From positions 1 through 64,000 of the forward strand of contig CAOKRG010000002.1 in the NCBI GenBank assembly GCA_948471095.1: a DNA stretch of 64,000 nucleotides. Reading direction: 5' to 3'. The notes beneath the pieces were generated by a model that was given only the letters and a program-made list of their open reading frames with translations, was not told the origin of the DNA and did not search any database. This DNA comes from an uncultured Oscillospiraceae bacterium. GTDB taxonomy: Bacteria > Bacillota > Clostridia > Oscillospirales > Acutalibacteraceae. Below, piece after piece: positions 47,737 to 56,365 of this stretch. Position 1 is the stretch's first letter. The number at the start of each line of letters is the position of its first letter. Made by a program: the position numbers and the translations under genes.

Positions 47737-47879
47737 GAGTGGGAAGAGCCAGGAGCCGCTCCGTACCGCTCTACTTAAAGGCCCGCGCCCATACCCTGGG
47801 ATAAGCACAGGCAAACGGCTATTCTTCTGCATATAATTCTCGAACCCGCTTCCCCTAAAATGTGCAGAAAGATAAAAAT

Positions 47880-48563
47880 CTAAGAATCAATCGCTGTAAT
47901 CTCCGGATAGTTGGACATCAGGGTGATGATGTTATCCGGGTCGAAGCCCTTGGGGAACAGCACGGTCAGGGTGGCCTCGATGCAGCCGCTTTCATCAATA
48001 TTCATATGGGTGGAGGTAACCTGTATGTTCATGCTGGTTAATACGGAGAGAATGCGCTCCCGGGTATCGTCGCCCTTTCGCACATGCAGGTGGATCCGCC
48101 CGGCGTTGTTGGCGTTAAAGATGCGCCAATTGCGATGGAAGAGGTATTGAATGAACAGAAGCATGAGGGTGCTGCCAATGCCCAGGGACCACATCCCCGC
48201 GCCAACGGCCATGCCGATGCCCAAAGTGGCCCAAATTCCCGCCGAGGTGGTGACGCCGCTGATGCTGGTTTTCCGGTTCCATATGATCCCGGCGCCCAAA
48301 AAGCCGATACCGGTGACCACGCTGGCCGCTACGCGGGAGGCGTCCACCGATACGCTGTCCCGGCCGATGACGTCAAAAAAACCGTATTTCGAGATAACGA
48401 CCATCAGCGAGGCGGCCATGGCGATAATGGTGTGGGTGCGGATGCCCGCCATTTTCATGCGCGCCTCGCGCTCGTATCCAATGAGCAGGCCGCACAGTCC
48501 GGCGACCAATACGCGCAGCAGGTAATCGCCCTGTTCCAGTATATAGTCCATAATTGCGGTCAT
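47880..48563 (-). CDS. MgtC/SapB-family membrane protein
   Basis: 227 residues. Four or five membrane helices carry the family motifs LLRVLVAGLCGLLIGYEREARMKMAGIRTH, ASVVTGIGFLGAGIIW and VTTSAGIWATLGIGMAVGAGMW. A cytoplasmic ACT-like domain follows (LHVRKGDDTRERILSVLTSMNIQVT). The family acts in Mg2+ homeostasis or as a modulator of ATP synthase in some bacteria; the role here is not known. AAAGGAG precedes the start. Confidence 0.88.
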   Translation of the reverse strand: MTAIMDYILEQGDYLLRVLVAGLCGLLIGYEREARMKMAGIRTHTIIAMAASLMVVISKYGFFDVIGRDSVSVDASRVAASVVTGIGFLGAGIIWNRKTSISGVTTSAGIWATLGIGMAVGAGMWSLGIGSTLMLLFIQYLFHRNWRIFNANNAGRIHLHVRKGDDTRERILSVLTSMNIQVTSTHMNIDESGCIEATLTVLFPKGFDPDNIITLMSNYPEITAIDS

Positions 48564-48656
48564 AACACGATCTCCTTTCGCTTTCTGCTGTTATCTTAAT
48601 AGAACGGGCTCGGTTTCCGTTTGAGGATCAAAATGCGAACTTAAAACCTGAGTTCA

Positions 48657-48674
48657 CTATCAAAAAAGGAACTC
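48657..48674 (+). promoter_or_regulatory. 18-base motif at the YesN-like regulator promoter
   Basis: CTATCAAAAAAGGAACTC, ending two bases before the -35 box of the regulator. It is identical at 17 of 18 positions to 55167-55184 upstream of the sugar importer. Probable binding site of the AraC-type regulator. Confidence 0.65.
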
Positions 48675-48676
48675 GA

Positions 48677-48705
48677 TTGACTTTTTCTTGCTTTTCTGTC
48701 AAAAT
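48677..48705 (+). promoter_or_regulatory. Promoter of the YesN-like regulator gene
   Basis: TTGACT (48677-48682), 17 bases, CAAAAT (48700-48705). Confidence 0.55.
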
Positions 48706-48756
48706 AGGAATAGAATGAGGAAGGTCATATATGGATGGTTTTGTGGAGGCTGGGGT

Positions 48757-51111
48757 ATGAACCGGATCTATAAAAAGAAGTTTTGGAAGACGCTTTTTTT
48801 CTCTTACTTGACAATCTTAGTCTTTTCACTGCTGATCGACGCGATCCTGTTCCGCTCATCTCTGGACCGCATCGAGAAGAGCGTGGCGGAATCCAGCCGG
48901 ACGGCCCTGCTCAAGGTTTCCGACTCGATCAGCCACATGGAATCAGAGCTGAGCGCTGTCACCAATAATTTTTTGGCAAGAGAGGAATACCTTTCCCTGC
49001 TCTATGCCAAGCGGGACCTGAGCAGCTATAAAATACAGCGGGTGGCAGACTTGCAGGACGAGCTGAAGCGTCAAGTGGCCTATAACAATTTTATCTCCGC
49101 CATCTATATTTGGTTCGAGAACTCCCAGCTGGCCGCCACAACCTCCGGCTACTACAAGACCAGCGCGGATTTTGACGGAATGCTGCTCAAGGAGTATGGC
49201 GTCACGCTGGACGAGCTCCGGGGCTGGATGCACGGATATCGAGAGATCGTAGTCTGTCCGGTTGACGGGGGAGACGGGGTGAACGAACAGCTGCTGGCGG
49301 TGACCTGCGGCGCGCAGGACAGCAACGGAACCGCTTCCATCATCGTAATGAAGCTCCGGTTGGACGCGGTCTGGCGGGTTTTGGAGGGAAACGATATAGA
49401 GCGGTTTTGGCTGCAGTCCCTTCGGAACGGCGGAATCCTTGCTCCCCGAGGCGGAGAGGAGCTGGCGGTTTCCCTGCGGGATTGGACGCCGGAACCGAAC
49501 CAAACCAGCGACAAACTGCCCTCCTTTGATTTTGACGGGGAAACGCTGGCGTTGATGCGCACGGAGTCCGGCAGCAACTTCGCGGTGTATTCCGCCCGGA
49601 ACTTTGACTCATATACGGAGACCCAGCGGCAGTACGCTCTGGTCTGCGCGGTGTTTCTACTGGTCTATTTGGCGCTGGGCATTGCCATGTCGTTTTTGCT
49701 CTCCCGGTATAATTACCAGCCCATCGAGCGGTTAAACTCCCTGCTCCTGCGATGGACGGACGGCGGCGCCGGCGGAGACCTGGCCATGCTGGAAGCGGGT
49801 GTAAACACGCTTTTGCGGTATTATCAGGACTATGAACACGAGAAGTTTCAGCTGGAAAAGGAGCAAAAGAGACGCTGGCTGCTTTCCCTGTTTTTAGGCG
49901 AGCAGCCGGAGGGGAGCGACTTTGCCGGCGTGCTGCAAAAATGCGGCCTGGACCTGTCGGCAAAACAATTTGCCGCGGTGGGCGTTTCGGTTGCCGATTA
50001 CAGCAATCTGTTCTTCGACAAGGGCTTTGCTCAGGATAACGAGGCCTTCGAAGTGACCATGACGGCGCTCTACTCTATTTCGGAGGAGCTGCTGGGTCAT
50101 TGCGGTCCAGTCTGCCTGTGCCGGTACGACGGCAAGCTGTGGGCCTTGGTGGGGGCCGGGCCGGGGGCGGATAAGCCGGAATGGCGCGCCCGCGTCCGGA
50201 GCGCTTGCGCCAGCGCGGAGGCCTTTGCCCGGGAACGCTTGGGAATTATAACATACTACTATGTGGAGGAGATCGCCAAGCCCCTCCGCCCCCAAAAGCT
50301 GCACAGCGCTTTTCGGGAGCTGCGGTGGGGGCTGGAGCAGATGGAAAGCTACTCGCTTAAGCAGGCCGTGGCGGGCCGCGCGGAGATCGAGAAGCTGATC
50401 CGCCCAGAAACGCCCCTGCCTCCAGAGGACGTCAGCGTAAAGCGCAAACAGCTTTTCTCCGCGGTAACGGCTGGAGACTTGGTGGACGCGGACCGGATCT
50501 ATTTGGAGCTGCGCCAGCTGGACACGGCTTTTTCCGATGGTTCCTTCTCTACCGTGCGGGCGCAAAGCCTGATTTTGATGGGCTTTTTCATCTCTTTTCT
50601 GCCCAAAAATCTGGCGGACGCCAACCAGGAAGCCATCCGCCGCTTTATGGACAGCATCCGGGCCGAGCAGAGAGACGAGGGGCTCATCGCCCAGATGCAC
50701 CAGTGGATGGAGTTTTACCACACCATTTGGAAAAGCAGCCAGCCGGAAGCGGAGGGCGCCGACGCCGCCGCAGCGGCGGCCAGCTATGTGCTGGGGCACT
50801 ATACCGACGCGAATTTAAGCGTAGCGCTCGTGGCGGAAGAACTAGGCGTAAGCACCTCGTACCTGTCCCGGATCTTCCGCAAAAAATATGATATGTCCGT
50901 GCTGGACTATATCCACCGGCAGAGGATTAACGCGGCCAAGGTCTTTATCCGGGAGAGCTCCAACACGTTGGAGACCATCGCGGGGCTGGTAGGCTACTCC
51001 AATTCCCTGGCTCTAATCCGCGCCTTTAAGCGCTGCGAGGGGTGCACGCCTACCGAATACCGCCGCACCCTTCAGGAGGAAGGGAACGGCGGCAAGTCAG
51101 TGGACGCATGA
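48757..51111 (+). CDS. YesN-like membrane-anchored AraC-family regulator
   Basis: 784 residues. Membrane helix 1 (LFFSYLTILVFSLLIDAILF), an extracellular sensor of about 250 residues, membrane helix 2 (YALVCAVFLLVYLALGIAMSFLL), a long linker, and a C-terminal AraC DNA-binding domain with two helix-turn-helix motifs (NLSVALVAEELGVSTSYLSRIFRKKYDMSVLDYIHRQRI and TIAGLVGYSNSLALIRAFKRCEGCTPTEY). Such one-component receptors sense extracellular sugars and activate a nearby LplABC importer, which lies directly downstream on the other strand. The ATG at 48757 has GGAGG upstream. Confidence 0.9.
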   Translation: MNRIYKKKFWKTLFFSYLTILVFSLLIDAILFRSSLDRIEKSVAESSRTALLKVSDSISHMESELSAVTNNFLAREEYLSLLYAKRDLSSYKIQRVADLQDELKRQVAYNNFISAIYIWFENSQLAATTSGYYKTSADFDGMLLKEYGVTLDELRGWMHGYREIVVCPVDGGDGVNEQLLAVTCGAQDSNGTASIIVMKLRLDAVWRVLEGNDIERFWLQSLRNGGILAPRGGEELAVSLRDWTPEPNQTSDKLPSFDFDGETLALMRTESGSNFAVYSARNFDSYTETQRQYALVCAVFLLVYLALGIAMSFLLSRYNYQPIERLNSLLLRWTDGGAGGDLAMLEAGVNTLLRYYQDYEHEKFQLEKEQKRRWLLSLFLGEQPEGSDFAGVLQKCGLDLSAKQFAAVGVSVADYSNLFFDKGFAQDNEAFEVTMTALYSISEELLGHCGPVCLCRYDGKLWALVGAGPGADKPEWRARVRSACASAEAFARERLGIITYYYVEEIAKPLRPQKLHSAFRELRWGLEQMESYSLKQAVAGRAEIEKLIRPETPLPPEDVSVKRKQLFSAVTAGDLVDADRIYLELRQLDTAFSDGSFSTVRAQSLILMGFFISFLPKNLADANQEAIRRFMDSIRAEQRDEGLIAQMHQWMEFYHTIWKSSQPEAEGADAAAAAASYVLGHYTDANLSVALVAEELGVSTSYLSRIFRKKYDMSVLDYIHRQRINAAKVFIRESSNTLETIAGLVGYSNSLALIRAFKRCEGCTPTEYRRTLQEEGNGGKSVDA

Positions 51112-51157
51112 ACTTTTTGCGCGGGCTTCCAGGCTCCCCATTAAGGGAAGCAGCGGG

Positions 51158-52039
51158 CTATCCTTTGACTGAGCCGATCATAACGCCGGTAACAAAGTAC
51201 TTCTGCACGAAGGGGTAGATGACCATCATCGGGATGATGGAGACCATGATGGAGCAGTATTTGATGAGCGGACGGTAGATGTCGACGGTGTTGGCATCCG
51301 CGTCCGCCACAATGCTGTTTTCCGAGGAGTTTAGCACAATCTCCCGCAGAACCAGCTGTAGGGGGAACAGTTCCCGGTCCCGCAGATAGATGGAGGCGTT
51401 GAACCAGGCGTTCCAGTGCTGAATGGCGTAAAACAGCACGATGACCGCGATGATGGCCTTGCTGACCGGCAGCACGATCTGGAACAGGATGCGGAAATGC
51501 CCCGCCCCATCGATGGTGGCGGCCTCGGTAATGGCGTCCGGCACCTCGGAGAAGGAGGTACGCATAATGATGATGTTATACGCCACACAGCAGCCGGGGA
51601 TGATCAGAGCCCAGTAAGTGTCCATGAGCTTAAGGTTCCGCACCACCATATAGGTGGGAATCAAGCCGCCGTTAAAGATCATGGTAAAGGTAACCATGAA
51701 GTTGATGGGCTTCTTCCAATAGAGCCCCTTTACGCTCATTACATAGGCGGCCAGCATGGTGAGAAAAAGGCCCAGCAGGGTGGCGGATACGACCACCAAA
51801 ATAGTATTGGCATAGGCGCGGACAATGCTGTTGTTTTGCAGCACCAGCTGATAACCGCCCAAGGTCATTTGGCCCAGGGGGCGGATGAGCACGCCGGAGT
51901 GGGCGCTGACTTTCAAGGGGTCGGAAATGCTCCCCATCAATACATGCCATACGGGAAGCAGGAAAACGGCGGAGAGCAGGATCAGCCCGATGGTATTGAA
52001 CACGGCGAAGATCTTCTGCCCGGTTGTACGTTTCAGCAT
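51158..52039 (-). CDS. Carbohydrate ABC transporter permease, LplC/YtcP type
   Basis: 293 residues with six membrane segments. The EAA loop reads EAATIDGAGHFRILFQIVLP, where the cytoplasmic ATPase docks. LNP-type ending (YFVTGVMIGSVKG) is characteristic of LplC. It forms the channel with the permease at 52060. No ATPase gene is present; these importers normally share a general MsmX-like ATPase encoded elsewhere. Confidence 0.92.
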   Translation of the reverse strand: MLKRTTGQKIFAVFNTIGLILLSAVFLLPVWHVLMGSISDPLKVSAHSGVLIRPLGQMTLGGYQLVLQNNSIVRAYANTILVVVSATLLGLFLTMLAAYVMSVKGLYWKKPINFMVTFTMIFNGGLIPTYMVVRNLKLMDTYWALIIPGCCVAYNIIIMRTSFSEVPDAITEAATIDGAGHFRILFQIVLPVSKAIIAVIVLFYAIQHWNAWFNASIYLRDRELFPLQLVLREIVLNSSENSIVADADANTVDIYRPLIKYCSIMVSIIPMMVIYPFVQKYFVTGVMIGSVKG

Positions 52040-52059
52040 AGCATTCGATCTCCTTTCTT

Positions 52060-53025
52060 TTACCAGAGGCTGGTTTCGCTGATCTTGCGGCTGAACAGGT
52101 TGGCCACGAACAGTACGATGAAGTTGATGACAGAGTTGAACAGGTTGATGGCCGTGGAATAGCTGTAGTCCGAGTCGACGATGCCCACCCGGTACACATA
52201 GGATGAGATTACGTCGCCGGTCTCATAGGTGGAGGGGCCGTACATCAAAATGATCTTCTCATATCCCACGTTCATAATCTGCCCCAGGCGCAGAATCAGC
52301 AGGACCACGATGGTGCTGGTCAGGGCGGGAATGGTAATGTAGAGCGTCTGCTTCCAGCGCCCCGCGCCGTCAATGACCGCGGCCTCGTAGAGCTCTTGGT
52401 CAATGGCGGCCAGCGCCGAGATGAAGATGATGGAGTTGTACCCCAAGTGCTGCCACATATTGGACCCGATGAAAAGCGTTCGGAACCATTCCGGACGGGA
52501 GATCAGCGCGCCTCCCGTGTCGCCCAGGGCGGCCGCCAGCTGGGTCAGGACGCCGTTGGCTTTGGTAAAATCCTGTAGAATGGAGACCACCACCACCACG
52601 GAGATGAAATAGGGAAGGTAGGAGATGGTCTGGGTGATCTTCTTGAACTTCTTGCTGCGGACCTCATTGAGGCATAAGGCGAATATGATAGGGAAGGGGA
52701 AGGAGAACAACAGGCCGTAAAAGCTGATCAACAGGGTGTTGCGGATCAGGCGGAAGCAGTGGGGGGAGTTAAAGAACCGGATGAACTGATCAAAGCCCAC
52801 CCACTGGGAGCCCAGGATGCCCTTCTTGATGGAGTAGTTTTGAAACGCCATGGCAATGCCGCCCATGGGGATGTAGTTAAAGATGATAAAGTACGCGATA
52901 ACAGGCAGGGCCATCAAATAGACGGCCTTGTTCATGCGCCAGTCCCGCTTGATCAAAGCGCGCCGCAGTTTCTTTTCGTCCACCGGCGGCTTCAGCGCTC
53001 CGGCGCTGGCATTGGACTTTGCCAA
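52060..53025 (-). CDS. Carbohydrate ABC transporter permease, LplB/YteP type
   Basis: 321 residues, six membrane segments, with the N-terminal KRDWRMNKAVYLMALPVIAYFIIFNYIPMGG and WVGFDQFIRFF segments typical of LplB. EAA loop: EAAVIDGAGRWKQTLYITIPAL. It starts behind GGAGGGATC and is 20 bases ahead of the second permease. A hairpin lies between it and the binding-protein gene. Confidence 0.92.
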   Translation of the reverse strand: MAKSNASAGALKPPVDEKKLRRALIKRDWRMNKAVYLMALPVIAYFIIFNYIPMGGIAMAFQNYSIKKGILGSQWVGFDQFIRFFNSPHCFRLIRNTLLISFYGLLFSFPFPIIFALCLNEVRSKKFKKITQTISYLPYFISVVVVVSILQDFTKANGVLTQLAAALGDTGGALISRPEWFRTLFIGSNMWQHLGYNSIIFISALAAIDQELYEAAVIDGAGRWKQTLYITIPALTSTIVVLLILRLGQIMNVGYEKIILMYGPSTYETGDVISSYVYRVGIVDSDYSYSTAINLFNSVINFIVLFVANLFSRKISETSLW

Positions 53026-53061
53026 AGTAGATCCCTCCTCAATGGTAAAGTGATAAATATA

Positions 53062-53105
53062 GGGAGCAGCGGAAAGGGCCTTCCTTCCCGCTGCTGCCTT
53101 TTTTT
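53062..53105. terminator. Hairpin between binding-protein and permease genes
   Basis: GGGAGCAGCGGAAAGG pairs with CCTTCCCGCTGCTGCC. The T7 run lies on the plus strand side, so for the minus-strand operon it is more likely an RNA-stabilising or partial-termination hairpin, which would favour excess binding protein. Confidence 0.55.
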
Positions 53106-53134
53106 ATGCCTTCGGAATCATGGACTGACCTTTT

Positions 53135-54898
53135 TTAGAAGGAACGGGAGTTATAGCGGTCCAGAGCAGCCTGCTGGATCTCGATGCACTGCTCGATTCC
53201 CATGCTCTTCAGGGTGTCGCGGTAGGAGTCATAGTCGTCCAGAGACATCTGGCCCATAATGAACTTCACGTTGCACTCCTGCACATAGGTCTCGATGTCG
53301 GTGTACATGGAGGCGTAGGTCTGGCCCTCTTCGGTGGTCATAGTCAGCCGGGCGGGCAGGAACATGCCGCAGCCGTACTTTTTCCAAAGCATATAGCCGT
53401 CCTTGCGCACATCGGGGCCGGTCTCAGACTGCATGCCCTCGTAACGGATGGGCGGGTTTTTGGCGGAGAACTGGACCAGCACCATGCCGGAAGACATGCC
53501 ATCGGGGTTGCTGAAACGGTAGTCATAGTCGATCAAGCGGCCTGTGGAGGTAGAGTCGTCGTTATGCCACACCTTGCCTTCGTACTCCTCGGTACCATAG
53601 TTGGCGTTGAGGGCCACGTCCTTGGCAAAGAAGCCGTCCAGCCAGCGGATGGCCAGCTCGATTTTCTCAGAGTCGGCGGAGATCAGCTCCACGCTGTTGC
53701 TGATGGAGTTGGCGTAGCTGGCGTCGCGCCAGTTGGGCTCCACATAGGTGGGGTCGTCCTTGTCCTTGGTAGGCTGGGGAGCCGCTACCATCATCAGGTC
53801 CGGGTTGGTAGCGCCGCGGGAAATGTACACGTCGCCCAGGCGGGTGCCGTGGTCCATCAGAGAGCCGACCTTGTCGTTGAGCATCATGTCGTTGTCCGCG
53901 GTGGTGCCGCCGGAGGAGCGGGTGGCGAAATCCGGGTCCAGAAGGCCCTTCTCCCACCAGCTGTGAAGCATGGTCAGATATTCCTTGTACTGGTCGTCCA
54001 TGGGGCCGTACTGCACCTTGCCGTCTCGCTGGTAGAAGTAGGGGGCGGTGTCGTAGCCAGCCATAAACTCGCCGGTATCAATGCCGTACTTGGAGGTGTA
54101 GAAGGGGGCCTCCACACCCAGCTGCTCTTTAAAGGCAGTGAGGACGGCTTCCCACTCGGAGTAGGTGGTGGGGACCTCCATGTTCACCTTGTCCAAGAAG
54201 TCCTTACGGATGGAAGGACCCCAGTCGGCATAAACCACGCCCGGCTCCATGTCGGACCAGACGTTCCACATGCCGTACAGCTTGCCGGTGTCGGAATAAG
54301 CGGCGCGGCGGAAATCATCGTTGCCGTTGAGCCAGGAGGTGAAGTTGGGGGCATACTCCAGGTTCTGGGCCATGTCGATAAAATAGCCGTCGTCAATGGC
54401 GGCGTCCTGGCCGTTGCGGTAAGAGTAGCTCTTAGGCTCGGTATGCAGCATGTCGGGCATATCGTCCGAAGCGAACAGCAGCTGGAAAGCATCGTTTTCT
54501 GAGCCGCTGGCAGGCACGATAAAGTCGATGTGCACGCCGGTCAATTCCTCATACCACTGGAAGAAATAGGAATCGTTGAAGTCGGCCAGCTCGGTCATGG
54601 AGCCAGCCCAGGGATACCAGTAGGTAAGGGTCTCGCCGCTGGTGGAGAGGGGGTAAGACTGCTGGTTTACCTCGCCGTTCTTCACATCGGAGGCGGGGGT
54701 ATCCGGCTTATCGCCCTCGGAGGATTCTTCCGAAGAGTCTTCGGAAGGGGAGGAGTCCTGTTTGGACTCCTCCGATGCGCCGCTGCTTACAGCGGAGCTG
54801 GAGGAACCGGAGGAGCCGGAATCGCCGCCGCAGGCGCTCAGACAGGTGAGAACCATCGCGGCCGCCAGCAGCAGGGCCAGAAGTTTCGTGATCTTCAT
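53135..54898 (-). CDS. Extracellular sugar-binding lipoprotein, LplA type
   Basis: 587 residues. Lipoprotein signal peptide with lipobox LSAC (TKLLALLLAAAMVLTCLSACGG), followed by a Ser-Glu-Asp-rich linker of about 60 residues and the type 1 solute-binding domain (LTYWYPWAGSMTELADFND, TYSEWEAVLTAFKEQ). Family members bind oligosaccharides or rhamnogalacturonan fragments. The ATG at 54898 is preferred over two upstream Met codons because AAAGGA precedes it at normal distance. It opens the importer operon. Confidence 0.9.
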   Translation of the reverse strand: MKITKLLALLLAAAMVLTCLSACGGDSGSSGSSSSAVSSGASEESKQDSSPSEDSSEESSEGDKPDTPASDVKNGEVNQQSYPLSTSGETLTYWYPWAGSMTELADFNDSYFFQWYEELTGVHIDFIVPASGSENDAFQLLFASDDMPDMLHTEPKSYSYRNGQDAAIDDGYFIDMAQNLEYAPNFTSWLNGNDDFRRAAYSDTGKLYGMWNVWSDMEPGVVYADWGPSIRKDFLDKVNMEVPTTYSEWEAVLTAFKEQLGVEAPFYTSKYGIDTGEFMAGYDTAPYFYQRDGKVQYGPMDDQYKEYLTMLHSWWEKGLLDPDFATRSSGGTTADNDMMLNDKVGSLMDHGTRLGDVYISRGATNPDLMMVAAPQPTKDKDDPTYVEPNWRDASYANSISNSVELISADSEKIELAIRWLDGFFAKDVALNANYGTEEYEGKVWHNDDSTSTGRLIDYDYRFSNPDGMSSGMVLVQFSAKNPPIRYEGMQSETGPDVRKDGYMLWKKYGCGMFLPARLTMTTEEGQTYASMYTDIETYVQECNVKFIMGQMSLDDYDSYRDTLKSMGIEQCIEIQQAALDRYNSRSF

Positions 54899-54939
54899 TC
54901 TTTTTCGTCCTTTCTTCATCATGAAGTTTTTTCGGCAGC

Positions 54940-55027
54940 GTTTGACCGTTTTTCGGCTTTACCTAAAACCGTCAAACCGCCCAAGTACTTTGCATAGCAT
55001 ATCCGCAAACCGGCAAATATGCTATGC
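54940..55027 (-). promoter_or_regulatory. Two inverted repeats in the leader of the sugar importer operon
   Basis: GCATAGCATAT (54992-55002) and ATATGCTATGC (55017-55027) are a perfect 11-bp inverted repeat spanning the predicted transcription start. GTTTGACCGTTTT (54940-54952) and AAAACCGTCAAAC (54965-54977) pair with one mismatch further downstream. They may be repressor operators or leader hairpins. Confidence 0.6.
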
Positions 55028-55032
55028 CCGTC

Positions 55033-55061
55033 AGTATAGTTCATGTTTTGACGCAAAGCAA
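55033..55061 (-). promoter_or_regulatory. Promoter of the sugar importer operon
   Basis: Minus strand TTGCTT (55056-55061), 17 bases, TATACT (55033-55038). The weak -35 box fits an activator-dependent promoter. Confidence 0.65.
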
Positions 55062-55124
55062 GAATCAAAAACAGTTTGCGCACTATCCTTTTATAACCGC
55101 CTCTCCGTTAGTCTGCCGGGATGC

Positions 55125-55206
55125 CTATCAAAAATCCCACTGGCGAAAGAACAGGAAAAGAGACAGCTATCAAAACAGGAACTCCCCCAGGTTCCCGTTT
55201 TGATAG
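55125..55206 (-). promoter_or_regulatory. Probable AraC-regulator binding region upstream of the importer promoter
   Basis: CTATCAAAACAGGAACTC (55167-55184) faces an inverted copy (55189-55206, 15 of 18 matching), giving a 12-bp perfect arm AGCTATCAAAAC/GTTTTGATAGCT. A third partial site CTATCAAAAA starts at 55125. The first copy matches 48657-48674 at 17 of 18 positions. The region also lies after the HAD gene and could end its transcript. Confidence 0.6.
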
Positions 55207-55252
55207 CTGACGAGTATGATATGTACCCCTAAAAGCGAGTTTTGCAGGAAGA

Positions 55253-56077
55253 TTAAGGCAGAAAGTCCGATTTTTCCAGGATTCCCAGATGAAGGAGCGC
55301 GTTCCTAATCCCATTGTCTGACACGGCGCTGGTTACGAAATCGGCGGCCTCTTTTACGCTGTCCGGGGCGTTGCCCATGGCCACGCCGGTCCCGGCCCAT
55401 TGAAGCATACGGATATCGTTGATTCCGTCTCCAAAGGCGATGGTGTTCTCCCTTTGATAGCCATAATGCTGGATCACCGCGTTCAAGCCGGTCTCTTTTC
55501 CGCCGCCTTTGGGGATCACGTCCAAAATATCCCCGCCGGAGCTGGTGACTTCAATTCCCTCCAACGGCGCCAAAAGCGGAACGGCCTTCTCAAGGGGCAT
55601 GTAGATGTTAAACTGAATGACCGGGTGCTGGCTGAGCCGGGCCGCGTCATAAAACGGGGGGAAAGGGATGCCCATCCACTGGTAATGCTGGCGGATTGAT
55701 GGATGGTCCGTCAAGGGGAAAGACTCGACTTCTTCTAAAACGAAGCAGGGAAACTGCTCTTTCTGAGCCAAGGGAATGAGTTTGCGGATGTTCTCCGGAT
55801 CGTGGGACATCCGGTGGATCACCGTGCCGTCCCGTTCCAGCACCAACTGGCCGTTGAAGGTGGCGAAGCCGTCAAAGGGAAACAGCTCCCGGATGGAGGG
55901 GGAGAGCCCCCGCACGGAATCGAGCATGGCGGGAGCCCGTCCGGTGGAGACGAACACCTTGACCCCTTTGCGCTGCAGCGCCGCCAAAGCGGCTGCGGTA
56001 GACTTGGGGAAGACGCTTTTTCCGTCCGTATGGTCCAAAAGCGTGCCGTCAATATCAAAAAATGCTGCTTGTATCAC
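55253..56077 (-). CDS. Cof-type HAD-superfamily phosphatase
   Basis: 274 residues from a GTG with AGGAGG upstream. Nucleophile motif FFDIDGTLLDH, motif II VFVSTGRAP, and the C-terminal KGGGKETGLNAVIQHYG and FGDGINDIRMLQWAGTGVAMGNA (motif IV). The C2B cap between motifs II and III marks the Cof group, which dephosphorylates sugar phosphates or flavin-type substrates. The exact substrate is unknown. Confidence 0.9.
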   Translation of the reverse strand: MIQAAFFDIDGTLLDHTDGKSVFPKSTAAALAALQRKGVKVFVSTGRAPAMLDSVRGLSPSIRELFPFDGFATFNGQLVLERDGTVIHRMSHDPENIRKLIPLAQKEQFPCFVLEEVESFPLTDHPSIRQHYQWMGIPFPPFYDAARLSQHPVIQFNIYMPLEKAVPLLAPLEGIEVTSSGGDILDVIPKGGGKETGLNAVIQHYGYQRENTIAFGDGINDIRMLQWAGTGVAMGNAPDSVKEAADFVTSAVSDNGIRNALLHLGILEKSDFLP

Positions 56078-56113
56078 GTTGAAAATCCCTCCTGGATATG
56101 CTAATGTTTTCCC

Positions 56114-56142
56114 ATTGTAGCATAAGGGTCTGGGTCGTGCAA
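56114..56142 (-). promoter_or_regulatory. Promoter of the HAD phosphatase gene
   Basis: Minus strand TTGCAC (56137-56142), 17 bases, TACAAT (56114-56119). Confidence 0.7.
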
Positions 56143-56289
56143 GTATCGTTTTGTGAAATGCGGTTTCATTTAAGCGCTGTCTCTTAAGCGGCGAAGGCCT
56201 TCTGTGCCGCTTCGGATCAGATCCCCCCGTCTCACATGGAAACCCGACTGCCAGAGCCCTCCTTTTAGGAAGAAAAAACCTCCCGGGAA

Positions 56290-56318
56290 TTGACAACGCC
56301 GTACATTTCGAGTACAAT
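56290..56318 (+). promoter_or_regulatory. Promoter of the CorC-family gene
   Basis: TTGACA (56290-56295), 17 bases, TACAAT (56313-56318). Confidence 0.85.
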
Positions 56319-56365
56319 GGTCCTATTACATAAAAATAAGTTTTTTGAAAGGAGTTTCTTTTCCC

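Noticed and set aside
48564..48656. Mg2+ riboswitch ahead of the MgtC-family gene
   Set aside because: The leader is short, with no M-box-like conserved core; only a ribosome site and a GAGTTC/GAACTC repeat near the divergent promoter are seen.
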